A stretch of 64,000 nt of DNA from Haemonchus contortus (lineage: Eukaryota > Nematoda > Chromadorea > Rhabditida > Trichostrongylidae), in contig LS997562.1 in assembly GCA_000469685.2 (NCBI GenBank), forward strand, positions 27,722,124 to 27,786,123. Reading direction: 5' to 3'. Shown in pieces: positions 47,242-59,126 of the stretch; positions within the stretch are counted from its first letter, which is position 1, and every line of letters starts with the position of its first letter. A program made the translations under genes and the position numbers. The notes beneath the pieces are model-generated. The model was not told the origin of the DNA and did not search any database. It worked only from the letters and a program-made list of their open reading frames with translations.

Positions 47242-48668
47242 CGAAAATACAATAAAGAAATAAAAATGAATACAATAAAGAAAAAACCTACTACAATCAA
47301 TAAAAAAGCAAGAAAAAATGTCGTGTCGTTGTCTTCTGCGTGCCTCTTTTATAACCGCCTTTCGCGCGCGTTTCGCGTAGATCATGTTTCATCGATACCT
47401 CGTTGATCTTGACGTTGTCGTCAACCTGAGTTACCATACTTTTGCTGGATTCGTTTCTAAATATTACAGTTCGAATCTTAGAATTGTGTTTGATGAAGAC
47501 TTTCTCGATCGTTCTGTCCTTTACTTGGAGTAAGTAAGCCTAAACTGATATCTGACGTAGCTCCCAGGAATGAAAGCAATTCCTATGACTGAAATGAGGG
47601 GTTATTCGATATCGAAGAATCGACGAACAGCGATTTGTTGGCCAACAAAACAGAGGTGAGTATCCCCACCTTATTTATCGCTAGTTCTTCACTGTACCCG
47701 CGGGGAACAGAAGCCACATCTTTTCCTGAAGAGCTGCTGAAAATTGAGTCGTCCGACAACTAACAAGTTGGCCTGCTGAAGCATTCATACTTATCAGCTT
47801 TTGCGTCGCTTGCTTTGCGGCTGCGCTAGCCGCCCTTTCCTTCACGCCCGTTGTAGCTTCTTTGAACATCGCCAACCCTTCTGAATCTGTAGTAATCGAA
47901 CAGCAGCCATCTTACATTGCCCAGGTGAAGCACCAGAGAAGTTAATGGAGCATTTCCACCTAAAATCTAGGAAAAGGTTTCCTAAAAAGTGAAATTTATT
48001 CCATTCAATCTCACACCCGTCATCCACATCCCATATCAAAGAAGAATAACAAAAAAATTTATCATGTGTCCAGTGAACTTACAATGAAAAAAGAACAAAA
48101 GAAATAACAAAAAAATTGTTATGTGTCTAGTGCACTTACAATGAACAAAGAACAAAAGAGATCTGACCATACAATGAATAAAGAGCAAAAATATAAGGAG
48201 CTGAACCCTCTTAAATGAACAGCAGAAAATCTGAACCCGCTCACTCGCCCTTCGTGCTCCTGAGGTTTCAGCGCCTGTCACATGATACCTCCAATAATAT
48301 CAAAGCCTGAAGAACAATCATCACGAAAGCTGAAAAGTACGTGACGCTCTCATTATCAACGGCGAATATTAACAGTTGACTATTTACTGTAACAACACGT
48401 GTCGGTTCGTGTAACAACACCCAATCCCTGCACCTTCACTACGTTTTACGTGATACCAAAGTAATGTCCATCAGAGCTCACAAATTTGCTATATGATGAA
48501 GGTCAAGACTCATCAACAGACACTCTCCGACTTTTCAGTCCAGCTAAAAAACTACTGAAACATAGAAATGTACTAGAGCCAGCAGGTATAGACGAGCATT
48601 ACTAGTTGTTTAATCACGAAAATAGCCGGGCGCGTCTCCCCTAGAAACTGCAAAAATTTACGTAATTA
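47242..48668. other. no gene recognised; small tandem duplication
   Basis: 48041-48160 holds two ~60-bp imperfect copies (AACAAAAAAATT, ATGTGTC-AGTG-ACTTACAAT, AAGAACAAAAGA). The rest shows short frames only. Confidence 0.5.
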
Positions 48669-49166
48669 AGGGTAACCCACATGAAGTGTGACGGGCAATA
48701 AAAAAATCAACTTATGGGCTTCTGGGCTGGTGGAAGCGGTGATCGCTTGGGTGGAAAGGAACGCGATGAACGTCAGCTGAATCTTTCACTGGATTGGGCA
48801 CCAGCCCACAGCACAAAGAAGATGCTGCAATGTTGTGAAACCACGCTTCCGGGTTTTTGGGGCGAAACAGTTTTGACCATCAAATTCCCCGATGTCAATC
48901 CTTTGGATTTTGCTGTATAGTCGATTCTAGAGCAAAAGACCTGCGCTTTCAAACACAGGTCTTAAGAACTTCTGAAAGAAAGTGCTCTTGTAGAAGCGTG
49001 GGATGAAAGTGATTGCGCGCATTCTTGAAAACATCCGAAAGTGGTTAGATGCTTGCATTAAAGCGAAAGATGGTTATTCTGCATGCGAGATGTGATATGT
49101 TGTTCATGATTTTGTGATGATTGTGTACAATGTCTGTCTGCGTCACACTTCATGTGGGTCACCCTG
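48669..49166 (+). mobile_element. internally deleted Tc1/mariner-like element
   Basis: The inverted ends AGGGTAACCCACATGAAGTG (48669) and its complement (49141-49165, one mismatch) have TA on the outside. The plus interior keeps the transposase C-terminus: LSLDWAPAHSTKKMLQ (second Asp region), FPDVNPLDFAV (third Asp) and ILENIRKWLDACIKAKDGY. About 500 bp remain of a ~1.3-kb or longer element. Confidence 0.8.
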
Positions 49167-49182
49167 TATTCCAGAGAATATA

Positions 49183-49577
49183 GGTGAAAATGTAGTTGGG
49201 GGGGGGGGGGGGGGGGGGGCAGCGCCCCTTTAAACCACTGACGGCTAGAGCGCAGAGAGGAGAGAGTATTCGAGCCCGTAATGGTCTTTAGGAACGTTTT
49301 ATAGCTTTTTTTTATGTTATAACTGTGTATTTTTCACCTAATTTTAGGAAGGGGAGGAACTCCGGGGTGGGTGAGCCAATTGGACGTTCAATTTTTATCT
49401 CACCTCGAGTTTTTGCACGAGTAGCCATCTCACTCACCCCGGAACCCCTCCCGTTCTTTAGGTTTTGGCTGAAAAGCATCCCTGTTAATATGTGAAGTTG
49501 GCTAGCCCTCCTTCTCTACGCTCCAGCCGTAAGTGATTCAGAAAGGCGCTGCCCCCCACCCTGACTACATTTATACC
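49183..49577. mobile_element. foldback/MITE-like element with G-run
   Basis: Nearly the whole 395 bp is an imperfect palindrome. Pairs are GGTGAAAATGTAGT/ACTACATTTATACC at the ends, GGCAGCGCC/GGCGCTGCC, and GGAACTCCGGGGTGGGTGAG/CTCACTCACCCCGGAACCCC in the middle. Flanks AGAATATA and AGAACATA suggest an 8-bp target duplication with one mismatch, as for hAT elements. The left arm holds a run of ~20 G (49198-49219). Confidence 0.7.
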
Positions 49578-50142
49578 AGAACATATATTGAGATCCTAAA
49601 TCAACCTCCAGCTACTCCATTTTTTCTCCATTGAGTCAAGACTCACCATCACGAATATAAATGCAACGCAAAAACAGGGTTGGTAATAATAAGACAACAC
49701 GAGGGATAACGATGATAATGAAGAGCTCTAGATGCGGGACACTCGACAGAATCAATCCATGCCAGATAAACAAAAACAAAAAAACAAAGGCATCACAAAG
49801 CAAGAAATACAGAGAAAAACGGCGGTTGACACTGAAAATGCTAGAAAAACTTGTCACCACCGATTTGCGGTATCGATCGGTACCCAGTGCTATCGATAAG
49901 TCGCTAGTGCCGCCATCGCATCGCCGCTGGTTCGCGCGCACGCAGAAGATGCACGCACGTTGAATCGTTGAAGTCGAAAGCAGCGAATGACGGCGTGGCA
50001 CTGGAATGATGGCTAAAACTTCTAACATCAACAGCGACTTAGGAAAGGGCAACATTTCTAGCAGCACTGTCAAACCACTGGCCTGGCTACTCGCTTAGAG
50101 GGAGAGCGTCTCCAAGACAAGCCTCGGTATGGGCGAAGTCTA
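49578..50142. other. no recognised gene
   Basis: Overlapping open frames on both strands (49636-50073 minus, 49661-49963 plus) show no family motifs. Confidence 0.35.
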
Positions 50143-50143
50143 T

Positions 50144-50194
<51 letters not shown>

Positions 50195-51910
50195 TTCGAA
50201 ATGCACACAAAGGTGCGCTTTAGTAGCAAGCAATAAAACGAAACCAGTTACAAATTTAAACAGCAGAAAAAGTCATAAAAACGCACATCAAGAAAGAACG
50301 GTGATAACGAAGTAGTACGTCCTCTGCACGGTCTGATTACCCAGTACTTACTCGGCCGTAGCTTGAGTTCACCTCTCAGCATTTTAAAACAGAATACTAT
50401 ATCGTTGAGTAATCTTCTGTACAATAATGTTTTAAGATTGAAACGGTGCGGGCGGTCACCATAGGTCGGTAAAGATCGCGGGTATGTTGGGTCAGGAAAG
50501 CATTTATACATTAATATTCTCGTGAATGTTTGTTGAACTTTCTCAATTTTTGCCTGAAGATTCTTGGTATGAGGGTTCCATATCTGTGAACCGTATTCAA
50601 GTATGGGAACAACATATGTTTTATAGAGCCTTATCAAGATTGAAGCATCGTTACACCGAACATTTCTAAAAATGGCAAAAAGTGTTGCGAAGGCTTTTCG
50701 AACGATAACACAATGTGGTGCGAAAAGTCCAAGTTGGGATTGATATGAAATCCAAGGTCACGAACTTCATATGAAGTATTTAATGAAATGTCGTTGACAA
50801 TGTATGGTTCGATTATGGCTTTACCTAAATGAAGTACAGATGTTTTCGTGAAGTTTACAGGTATTCCCCAAGCAGTGGCCCGATCCATCATGTTGTGAAT
50901 AGATCGAGTTAAAGCTTGATGTATTTGACTATGATTATCATTGTTGTAAACACCATATCTTTTAATATCATCGGCATACATTTTCACTTTGATCGAAGGG
51001 TGAGTGTAGAGATATGAAGGTAAGTCGTATGTGTACGCTACAAATAACAAGGGAGATAGCACACCGCCTTGAGGGACCCCGCTGGAGCAAGGGAACCTCT
51101 GTGAAAAGCTGTTACCCACCCTGACGCACTTATGCCTATCTTCCAAGTAAGACTGAATCCAGCTAAGAATGTTGCATTCAAGTCCTAACTGTTGTAGTTT
51201 GAGAAGTAGCTTTTCATGACTCACTTTATCGAAAGCCTTTGTCAAATCGAAGTAGATAATATCTACACCTTTCCCTTCGTTCATAGCAAGATTCCAATCA
51301 AATATGCACTCTGCCATAAGTGAAACTGTGGAAGCACTGCTAATGAAACCGTGTTGTTCAATAGGTATAAGGTTGTTTTTCATTAAATGCGATACAATTC
51401 TATCACGTAATATTCTTTCCAAGACTTCAGCAGGTGATGCGGTAATACTTATCGGTCGAAAAGAAGAGACTAGTTTCGGTTCAGATAATTTGGGTATAGC
51501 TGTAATGATAGATTCCTTCCAGCAGGACGGGACCTCACTATACATCAGCGATGCGTTAAGTATCATACAGATAGGTTCACTTAACGAGGTGGCGCAGTTC
51601 TTGTAAACAATTTGAGGAATACCGTCAAAAGGTACCGAAGTAGAGCAGTTCAGCGATTTCAATACTCTTCGCACTTCTTGGGAAGTTACCACACACTGAT
51701 TGATAGAGTTCGAGCACGCACAGCGCATAGGAGCTACTGCAGAGTTGGCATCTGATCTTGGGGCAAAAACAGAAGAAAAGAACTGCGCAAGGGCTTCTGC
51801 TTTTTGAGGATCACTCAAAAACCTTCTGCCATTTTCATCTTGAAGTAAAGGTATGTATGGGCGTGGCTTAATCTTAAACTTAGTCTTAAGTTGTAGAAAA
51901 CGCGACCATT
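50143..51910 (-). mobile_element. 5'-truncated CR1/Jockey-group LINE
   Basis: On the minus strand the element ends in (AAAT)n (50143-50196), the simple-repeat 3' tail used by several LINE groups. The coding part is a reverse transcriptase with one frameshift. Upstream of ~51910 the match stops, so the endonuclease region is missing. It abuts the mariner remnant at 51915. Confidence 0.8.
50248..51903 (-). pseudogene. LINE reverse transcriptase, one frameshift
   Basis: Frame 50634-51818 (394 codons, open further upstream) contains SFRPISITASPAEVLERIL, IYFDLTKAFDKVSHEKLL (palm Asp), SGVPQGGVLSPLLFVAYTYD and VKMYADDIKRYGVY, so the YADD catalytic site is intact. Near 50710 the frame shifts; the C-terminal part continues as IRLYKTYVVPILEYGSQIWN and RRLLNDIVFCFKMLRGEL. 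The near-intact state suggests recent activity. Confidence 0.8.
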
Positions 51911-51914
51911 CTCA

Positions 51915-52600
51915 CTGCTATGAAGAAGATCTCAAGTTGTGCACTCGCCGACGAGGCTCGGGTGTACCCTTCAAGACTCCTAAGCCACATACAGACTCTT
52001 CAATACAAGAAAGCGGTGACTGGATAGATCACTCAGTTACTGTCCGAAAGCTCGCGGCTCACCAAGGTATCCATTTATCAGTGTCTATCCCGCCGCCCGC
52101 ATCGGGAGGAGCTCCTGGAGAGCCTAGTAACTGACTGTGAAAGCTGGATCCTCTACGACTCTAACAAGCATCGCGCCGTCTGGCTCCCGCGAGGAGGACA
52201 GCCTTCGAAGCAAGCCAAATCCGGTCTTCACCTCAGAAAGTTTCTCCTTTGGTGTTTCTAGAATTCAAGAGGAATGATGTATACGAACGACTACTAGGAA
52301 TGTAGTACAAGTTGCTCTCCCTAGGACAAGGTCAATGGTCATTCGACTTCAGAAATTTGCAGGCGCTGTTCGAGAAAAACGGCCGAGACGTGCTCTCGTT
52401 AAACTACTGCCCGATAATACTAGACCCCATCTTGTGACAAATTGGAAGAGCTAAGCTGGGATGCTATTCCCATCCTTTCTACGCCTATAGAATTTCACCA
52501 ACTATGTCGTTGCCAGTCCCAATCCCGGATGAAAAAGGAGGAGGGTTGCCGCGAAGAGCTAACAACCCTTCCACTGTAGAAGATTTCTCACGCCAAAGAA
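51915..52600 (+). mobile_element. mariner remnant (Mos1-like order)
   Basis: Plus frames read VTVRKLAAHQGIH (helix-turn-helix, ~52038), EELLESLVTDCESWILYDSN (~52110, first Asp region with D changed in context), RAVWLPRGGQPSKQAKSGLH and LRKFLLW. Farther on, KLGCYSHPFYAYR-like remains of HPPYSPDL lie near 52455. Several frame breaks. No TIRs were identified. Confidence 0.65.
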
Positions 52601-52639
52601 ACAAATAAATTCGAACATTCAGGGAACCTAACTTTTGTC

Positions 52640-53095
52640 TTGTGACGGAAAAAATCCCAATGCGGAATTTGGTTTTTTCACTCAAAAACAAAACTTTTGT
52701 TGGAACATGGAATGTGCGCACACTGTATCAGCCTGGGAACCTTGCACGACTTCTTCGAGAGTTCGACAACTATTACGTGTATATACTGCGGATCAGCGAA
52801 GTGGGCTGGCCAAGGCTGTATGAAAAGCGATGAGAAGACTATATTGTTCTCTAGCCCGGAGGAACGACATGAACAAGGAGTGAGGTTTGTTTTGAGTTAG
52901 AGAGCGGCGGAGGCACTTGTTGGATAGAGATCAGTGAATGAGAGGATAATGACGACGCGATTTGCAACAAGGCACACCCACATCACAGGCGTTCCAGTAT
53001 ACGCGCCTACGGCGGACACGACTGAGGAAATAGAAGGCAGCTTCAGTGAGCAACTTCAGGACATTGTTGATGACATACCGGGTGCATGCTTCTAA
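52640..53095 (+). mobile_element. LINE endonuclease-domain fragment
   Basis: The plus frame reads NKTFVGTWNVRTLYQPGNLA (52680) and LLREFDNYYVYILRISEVGW, the opening of AP-endonuclease domains of LINEs. Later remnants (VPVYAPTADTTEE-like, EQLQDIVDDIPGA) follow in other frames to ~53090. Not functional. Confidence 0.7.
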
Positions 53096-53935
53096 TCTTC
53101 AGGCTGTTTCGTTATTGAGATATTTACAAAAAAGCCGGGAAAATCACATTCCGTAAATAATCTAGAGAAACGAGAAGTAGTATTCCTTATTAGTTCAGCA
53201 AAATGAGTAGGAACAGCAAATGATACTGGCACATATGCTCGCTTTTACGTAAGCGCTCCGGATATTATTGGACATCGCATGGTATAACTAGCACAAGTCA
53301 GGATTTTCACAATAACTGTAACCGAATGTTTTACGTTCCTAGACGTATCACAGAAGATCGCGAAAGATCACAGATTTCTCAAAATGATTAAATATTGCCT
53401 CCAGATTGAAAGCACCGAGGTCGAATGCTTTTCTCGGTCCGCCTTCACGGATGTAGAACTTTACTTCCTCTAGCCAAGCCGAAATGAGCAAGACCTCTCT
53501 CGAGTTTATTTTGTTCAAAATCAAGTATCACAAGTGCTTCAGAAAATCTCCATAAAATTGAATTGGACTGATAACTCGATCCTCGCCGCAATCGTGATGA
53601 ATCGATCAGCAATGATCAGCGAGTCCTATAGATTACTTCTACTCCATTACCAGTGGGCGAATACATTTTCTTACCATCGCCTTCATCCCGTCACTTCACC
53701 CTGACACCAACGGCCAACTCATTCACCCTCTCAAGAGAACCGGCTCAAGAGTACCGTAACATGGGGATCGAATTAGTATCTCTCATGTAAGATTCAAGGA
53801 AGTTCTTACTTGACTTTTTAACTGAACGAGGTTACTTAACAGAAATGTCTGAGAATCGATTAAAGTTTCACCGTTGAAGACACGCGAGCTAACAGAAGTG
53901 CTACAGAGGCAACAAATTATCGCTAAAATATTGTC
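53096..53935. other. no recognised feature
   Basis: Short frames only. Confidence 0.4.
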
Positions 53936-54355
53936 ATGACCGTCGCCCGACTAACGCCGCGGTTCCCTCCTTGTTTTGATAGAGTTGTGATGATTGGCAA
54001 ACCGTTCGCTCCTTCTTTAGAACGAATGGTACTTTTCGAAACACGAAATTTGATAGAGGACTCGAGGACATGCAAGTGGCATTCAAAATGTGTCGATGCT
54101 TATGCTTACAATCACGAGTCTCGATCTGTTACCGTTTATCTCCAAAATAATGACCCGCTGAAGGTTTGACTGGTCCGAATTAAGTATTTTCGTTCACGCT
54201 ATCCCCCTTGTGGGCAGGGTCTATTCTTTTTGACTATCAACAATGTTCCCATCTTGCCTCCTGTACTCCTACTGAATTTGAACTCTTGTCAAACGCGTAC
54301 ACACATACACACGCACATACACACAGACAAACCAACAGACACACTTAGGACCTTC
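53936..54355 (-). repeat. repeat A, short inverted copy A5
   Basis: Read on minus: TAAGTGTGTCTGTTGGTTTG head with a short TG tract (54350-54300), one ~145-bp unit (TTCAAATTCAGTAGGAGTAC), then near 53950 the GC-rich end (CCCGACTAACGCCG on plus). Confidence 0.6.
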
Positions 54356-54508
54356 ATAGTCGTTTAAAGAAGGTTCAAATTTAACAGGCCTAAACAAATT
54401 TGAACGATTTAACAGAGACACAAAGGCATGAAACTAACACTGTGCATGCACTGATTACCTTGAAGCTGTTGCATACTTTCTTCCTAGAAGATATAAGTTT
54501 TTGCACGC

Positions 54509-56744
54509 AGCTCCCCTTTGTCGTGTATTTTGCCTGTAATCATCAACTAATTGGCATTTTCCGATACAGAGTAGGCTCGAGCACTCCATAGAACTAAATT
54601 ACTCAAACAATCTCACTTCGCTGCATGGCTCCACTCTGTTTCAGAAATTGAATTTTAGATCTAACAGCGAGCCGTTTAAATTGATATTCAACTCGGATCT
54701 TGCCTGAAACAATCCTAGAATGGTTAAGTATTCCTGTACCAGGTTCCTTCAATAATTGCTGACAAAGTATCTTTGTGGAATGTGTTGTGTCCTACAAAAA
54801 GTCTCCCTCATAATGGTGTACGCAAAAAACAGTTCGAGAGAAATTTCATGAAAAAAGATCTCGTAAAAACAAGTTTTGGAGATAAGAAGGTGGTGTTACG
54901 ATGAGGGTCCGGTAATGGAGGGATCGGAGGCTTTTTCAGAAAGGGCGACGGCTGCAACAGTTGAAATTCCTATCAATGAAACACATTACAATACATCTAT
55001 GGAGGAGTCCATCTACTTATAGCTTGAAAGTTTGTGCAATTCGCCTTGTTGCACGGTAAAGACAACCGAACTCGTGCAGTTCATTTATTTTTCGTGAGCT
55101 GCGAGATCATGGCGTAATTTTTATCCAACGACCATCGTTATGAGTGATGTAATCAAGGGGAGTGAACAGGTTGGTGGGACTGCTAAACGTGAGCCTACCT
55201 TATTTTCATCAAACTATAACACTACCATGACTTTTTTTGCTTTCAATGAATAACTTTTTGCAACAATGCATTATCTATGCATAGCCCCAGAATACTAACT
55301 GCATTTCATGAGCCCAGCTTTGCAGCACCAATAGCACAACTATGATTTATTTTTACTTATAGGGGTTGTCAAGGTTTAATTTCATTTTTATTGTGGCGGG
55401 ATGCAGAGTGCTTCCTTTCTGTCACATTTGCATTTGTCACATTCGCAGTCCTTATCCTCTTTGCACGGTTCACCTATCTCATAAATCAGGGATCCGAGGT
55501 AGTTTCCTCTGAAAATGGGATGTCAAATGAAGTGATGCGAATACGGCAATACGGCACTGCAGAATACGCTTACGCCCGAGCATATTCGCATCCCACTAAA
55601 GTCATGTTTTCACACCAAACGACTGCGCAGCCGACTTTCTTGCTCCACTGCCAAACTACCTAAAACAGTGTGTGAATGCCTTTAATTTGTACACTGCTTA
55701 TAAAATACTATATCACCTGACTGTAGTGACCAACTCCATGATTGAAAACTTCCATGGTGAGCCTGTTTTCCTTTGGCACACCCTTGTGTTCTAATTCGCT
55801 GAACCATGCAGACACACTCTGGAATAAGAACCTTTTTTCTAACGTAGCTTTCGTTTTGATTTTCTCACATTTTCTGCTGCCCTCGTTTTATTAACGTGAC
55901 GCGCCGTTGTCATGTACAAGTTCTGTCCCCAGTAGTTCCTATCTTTATAGGAATTATGTGCGAACTTGCATTCCTTGGCATAATCCATCATGTTTTCCTC
56001 GATTGCGCAATCATAACTCTGCAACAAGCCACTACTGGCAAGAATGGCTCATTTCACTGAAGCCTTTCATGTAAGGCTCTTGTGAGTCTTATTGAGTTCC
56101 TGTGAGTGAACCCTGTAAGATTTTTAGAGTTACCATTTTCAGCATCCTAGCTGCCGGTGGGGCGTTACCACCGAGCTTGTTTTTGGCTTCTCCTCTGGCA
56201 ACGAGTGTCCTAGGCAATTTTTGATAATACTCAAAATCATCAGTCTGCTCGACTTGAAAAACCCACCTATACTCATTGTGCTTGTCGACGAACATCTTTC
56301 TCACTTCATCCGACATCCCATCTTTATCCGGGCATAAGGCTGAAGAGTAAAATATCTCGAGACTGGATCTCTGCCAAGTACAATAATTACTTATGGTAGT
56401 TCACTTACATGCCCATCCAGATGTGGAGAATAGCGCCTAAAAGCATTCATGTAATAAGTTGCTCATGAGGAAATTCTGCTGCAAATCCTAACTCACCAAA
56501 AAGACGACTGCTGCGATTCCAAGCATACTTCGCATTGAATGTGAATGCTGGGCTGGTTCTGACACACCTTTTAAAGCAGACGCCCAAGAGTTCTGGGCTG
56601 TCCAAATACAATGAATTCGGGTGTGAGATAAAGGATAACTGTAAAATCAATATCTTTTTATAAATATTTGCCTTCTAGCCACTCTTTGTGTGGTAAATTT
56701 TAAAACTTTCCATGTTGTTAATTACATTGAAAATGAACTGTTCT
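54509..56744 (-). repeat. left arm of ~4.6-kb palindrome
   Basis: Reverse complement of 56816-59126 at roughly 98% by eye. The arm contains a whole ASP gene with its 3' flank. Confidence 0.93.
55388..56535 (-). CDS. Ancylostoma-secreted-protein-like CAP protein, left copy
   Basis: Eight exons on minus: 56497-56535, 56409-56436, 56267-56339, 56134-56209, 55869-56018, 55717-55818, 55574-55659, 55388-55508; all introns are GT-AG and all phases agree, giving 224 residues. Signal peptide MRSMLGIAAVVFLALFSTSG, then a single CAP domain with KHNEYR, GHYSQVVWQW (CAP motif) and GCEYARAGNYLG, and a Cys-rich end (PCKEDKDCECDKCKCD). An N-glycosylation site NKT is present. Family: secreted SCP/TAPS proteins released by hookworms; the individual role is unknown. 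The residue after VVWCE is Asn here, Asp in the right copy, the only amino-acid difference. Minus-strand AATAAA lies ~40 nt after the stop. Confidence 0.92.
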
Positions 56745-57024
56745 TGATTGAGCCTGGCATTCTTTGACAATTTTCTTGTATTGCTGAATGGTTCGAATAA
56801 TGTTAGGCCCATTCGAGAACAGTTCATTTTTAATGTAATTAACAACATGGAAAGTTTTAAAATTTACCACACAAAGAGTGGCTAGAAGGCAAATATTTAT
56901 AAAAAGATATTGATTTTACAGTTATCCTTTATCTCACACCCGAATTCATTGTATTTGGACAGCCCCGAACTCTTGGGCGTCTGCTTTAAAAGGTGTGTCA
57001 GAACCAGCCAGGCATTCACATTCA
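56536..57024. promoter_or_regulatory. shared divergent promoter region of the ASP pair
   Basis: The 489 bp between the two start codons are almost symmetrical, with a 71-bp unique spacer at 56745-56815. In each arm a pyrimidine-poor GATTTTACAG may be a trans-splice acceptor (56931 on plus) and CTTTAAAAGG lies ~40 nt before the ATG (TATA-like). Each gene therefore has its own copy of the proximal elements, and the spacer is the only sequence unique to the center. Confidence 0.6.
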
Positions 57025-59126
57025 ATGCGAAGTATGCTTGGAATCGCAGCAGTCGTCTTTTTGGTGAGTTAGGATTTGCAGCAGAATTTCCTCATGAGCA
57101 ACTTATTACATGAATGCTTTTAGGCGCTATTCTCCACATCTGGATGGGCATGTAAGTGAACTACTATAAGTAAATATTCTACTCGGCAGAGATCCAGTCT
57201 CGAAATATTTTACTCTTCAGCCTTATGTCCGGACAAAGATGGGATGTCGGATGAAGTGAGAAAGATGTTCGTCGACAAGCACAATGAGTACAGGTGGGTT
57301 TTTCAAGTCGAGCAGACTGATGATTCTGAGTATTATCAAAAATTGTCTAGGACCCTCGTTGCCAGAGGAGAAGCCAAAAACAAGCTCGGTGGTAACGCCC
57401 CGCCGGCAGCTAGGATGCTGAAAATGGTAACTCTAAAAATCTTACAGGGTTCACTCACAGGAACTCAATAAGACTCACAAGAGCCTTACATAAGAGGCTT
57501 TAGTGAAATGAGTCATTCTTGCCAGTAGTGGCTTGTTGCAGAGTTATGATTGCGCAATCGAGGAAAACATGATGGATTATGCCAAGGAATGCAAGTTCGC
57601 ACATAATTCCTATAAAGATAGGAACTACTGGGGACAGAACTTGTACATGACAACGGCGCGTCACGTTAATAAAACGAGGGCAGCAGAAAATGTGAGAAAA
57701 TCAAAACGAAAGCTCCGTTAGAAAAAAAGGTTCTTATTCCAGAGTGTGTCTGCATGGTTCAGCGAATTAGAACACAAGGGTGTGCCAAAGGAAAACAGGC
57801 TCACCATGGAAGTTTTCAATCATGGAGTTGGTCACTACAGTCAGGTGATATAGTATTTTATAAGCAGTGTACAAATTAAAGGCATTCACACACTGTTTTA
57901 GGTAGTTTGGCAGTGGAGCAAGAAAGTCGGCTGCGCAGTCGTTTGGTGTGAAGACATGACTTTAGTGGGATGCGAATATGCTCGAGCGTAAGCGTATTCT
58001 GCAGTGCCGTATTGCCGTATTCGCATCACTTCATTTGACATCCCATTTTCAGAGGAAACTACCTCGGATCCCTGATTTATGAGATAGGTGAACCGTGCAA
58101 AGAGGATAAGGACTGCGAATGTGACAAATGCAAATGTGACAGAAAGGAAGCACTCTGCATCCCGCCACAATAAAAATGAAATTAAACCTTGACAACCCCT
58201 ATAAGTAAAAATAAATCATAGTTGTGCTATTGGTGCTGCAAAGCTGGGCTCATGAAATGCAGTTAGTATTCTGGGGCTATGCATAGATAATGCATTGTTG
58301 CAAAAAGTTATTCATTGAAAGCAAAAAAAGTCATGGTAGTGTTATAGTTTGATGAAAATAAGGTAGGCTCACGTTTAGCAGTCCCACCAACCTGTTCACT
58401 CCCCTTGATTACATTAATCATACAATGGTCGTTGGATAAAAATTACGCCATGATCTCGCAGCTCACGAAAAATAAATGAACTGCACGAGTTCGGTTGTCT
58501 TTACCGTGCAACAAGGCGAATTGCACAAACTTTCAAGCTATAAGTAGATGGACCCCTCCATAGATGTATTGTAATGTGTTTCATTGATAGGAATTTCAAC
58601 TGTTGCAGCCGTCGCCCTTTCTGAAAAAGCCTCCGATCCCTCCATTACCGGACCCTCATCGTAACACCACCTTCTTATCTCCAAAACTTGTTTTTACGAG
58701 ATCTTTTTTCATGAAATTTCTCTCGAACTGTTTTTTGCGTACACCATTATGAGGGAGACTTTTTGTAGGACACAACACATTCCACAAAGATACTTTGTCA
58801 GCAATTATTGAAGGAACCTGGTACAGGAATACTTGACCATTCTAGGATTGTTTCAGGCAAGATCCGAGTTGAATATCAATTTAAACGGCTCGCTGTTAGA
58901 TCTAAAATTCAATTTCTGAAACAGAGTGGAGCCATGCAGCGAAGTGAGAGCTCAATAAATAAGTCACTTCTTGCTTGGTTATAGCCTTTCTGCAAGCTTA
59001 TTACCATCAGATTCGGTTACGACATTGTTTGAGTAATTTAGTTCTATGGAGTGCTCGAGCCTACTCTGTATCGGAAAATGTCACCTAGTTGATGATTAAA
59101 GGCAAAATACACGGCAAAGGAGAGCT
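56816..59126 (+). repeat. right arm of ~4.6-kb palindrome
   Basis: Mirrors 54509-56744. It carries a ~77-bp insertion near 58949-59025 that is absent from the left arm. Confidence 0.93.
57025..58173 (+). CDS. Ancylostoma-secreted-protein-like CAP protein, right copy
   Basis: Exons 57025-57063, 57124-57151, 57221-57293, 57351-57426, 57542-57691, 57743-57844, 57902-57987, 58053-58173; acceptors such as CTCTTCAG and CCATTTTCAG. The product is 224 residues: signal peptide in exons 1-2 (cleavage probably near SGWAS), CAP domain, Cys-rich tail, stop TAA 58171-58173; AATAAA at 58210. The second in-frame Met (57034) could also start but would shorten the signal peptide. Compared with the left copy there are about 7 base changes in 675, 6 of them silent. 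Single-CAP ASPs of hookworms are usually ~200-220 residues, so the length is normal. The gene is complete and has no sign of decay. Confidence 0.93.

Noticed and set aside
49636..50073. 145-codon minus frame with a hydrophobic C-terminus
   Set aside because: It overlaps an equally long plus frame, shows no family motif or splice context, and sits between repeats.
55391..55663. Minus/plus 90-codon frames over the ASP 3' exons
   Set aside because: Antisense shadows of exons 7-8 of the ASP genes.
56447..57113. 67-codon frames over ASP exon 1
   Set aside because: Wrong frame; the signal-peptide exon with a GT donor explains this stretch better.
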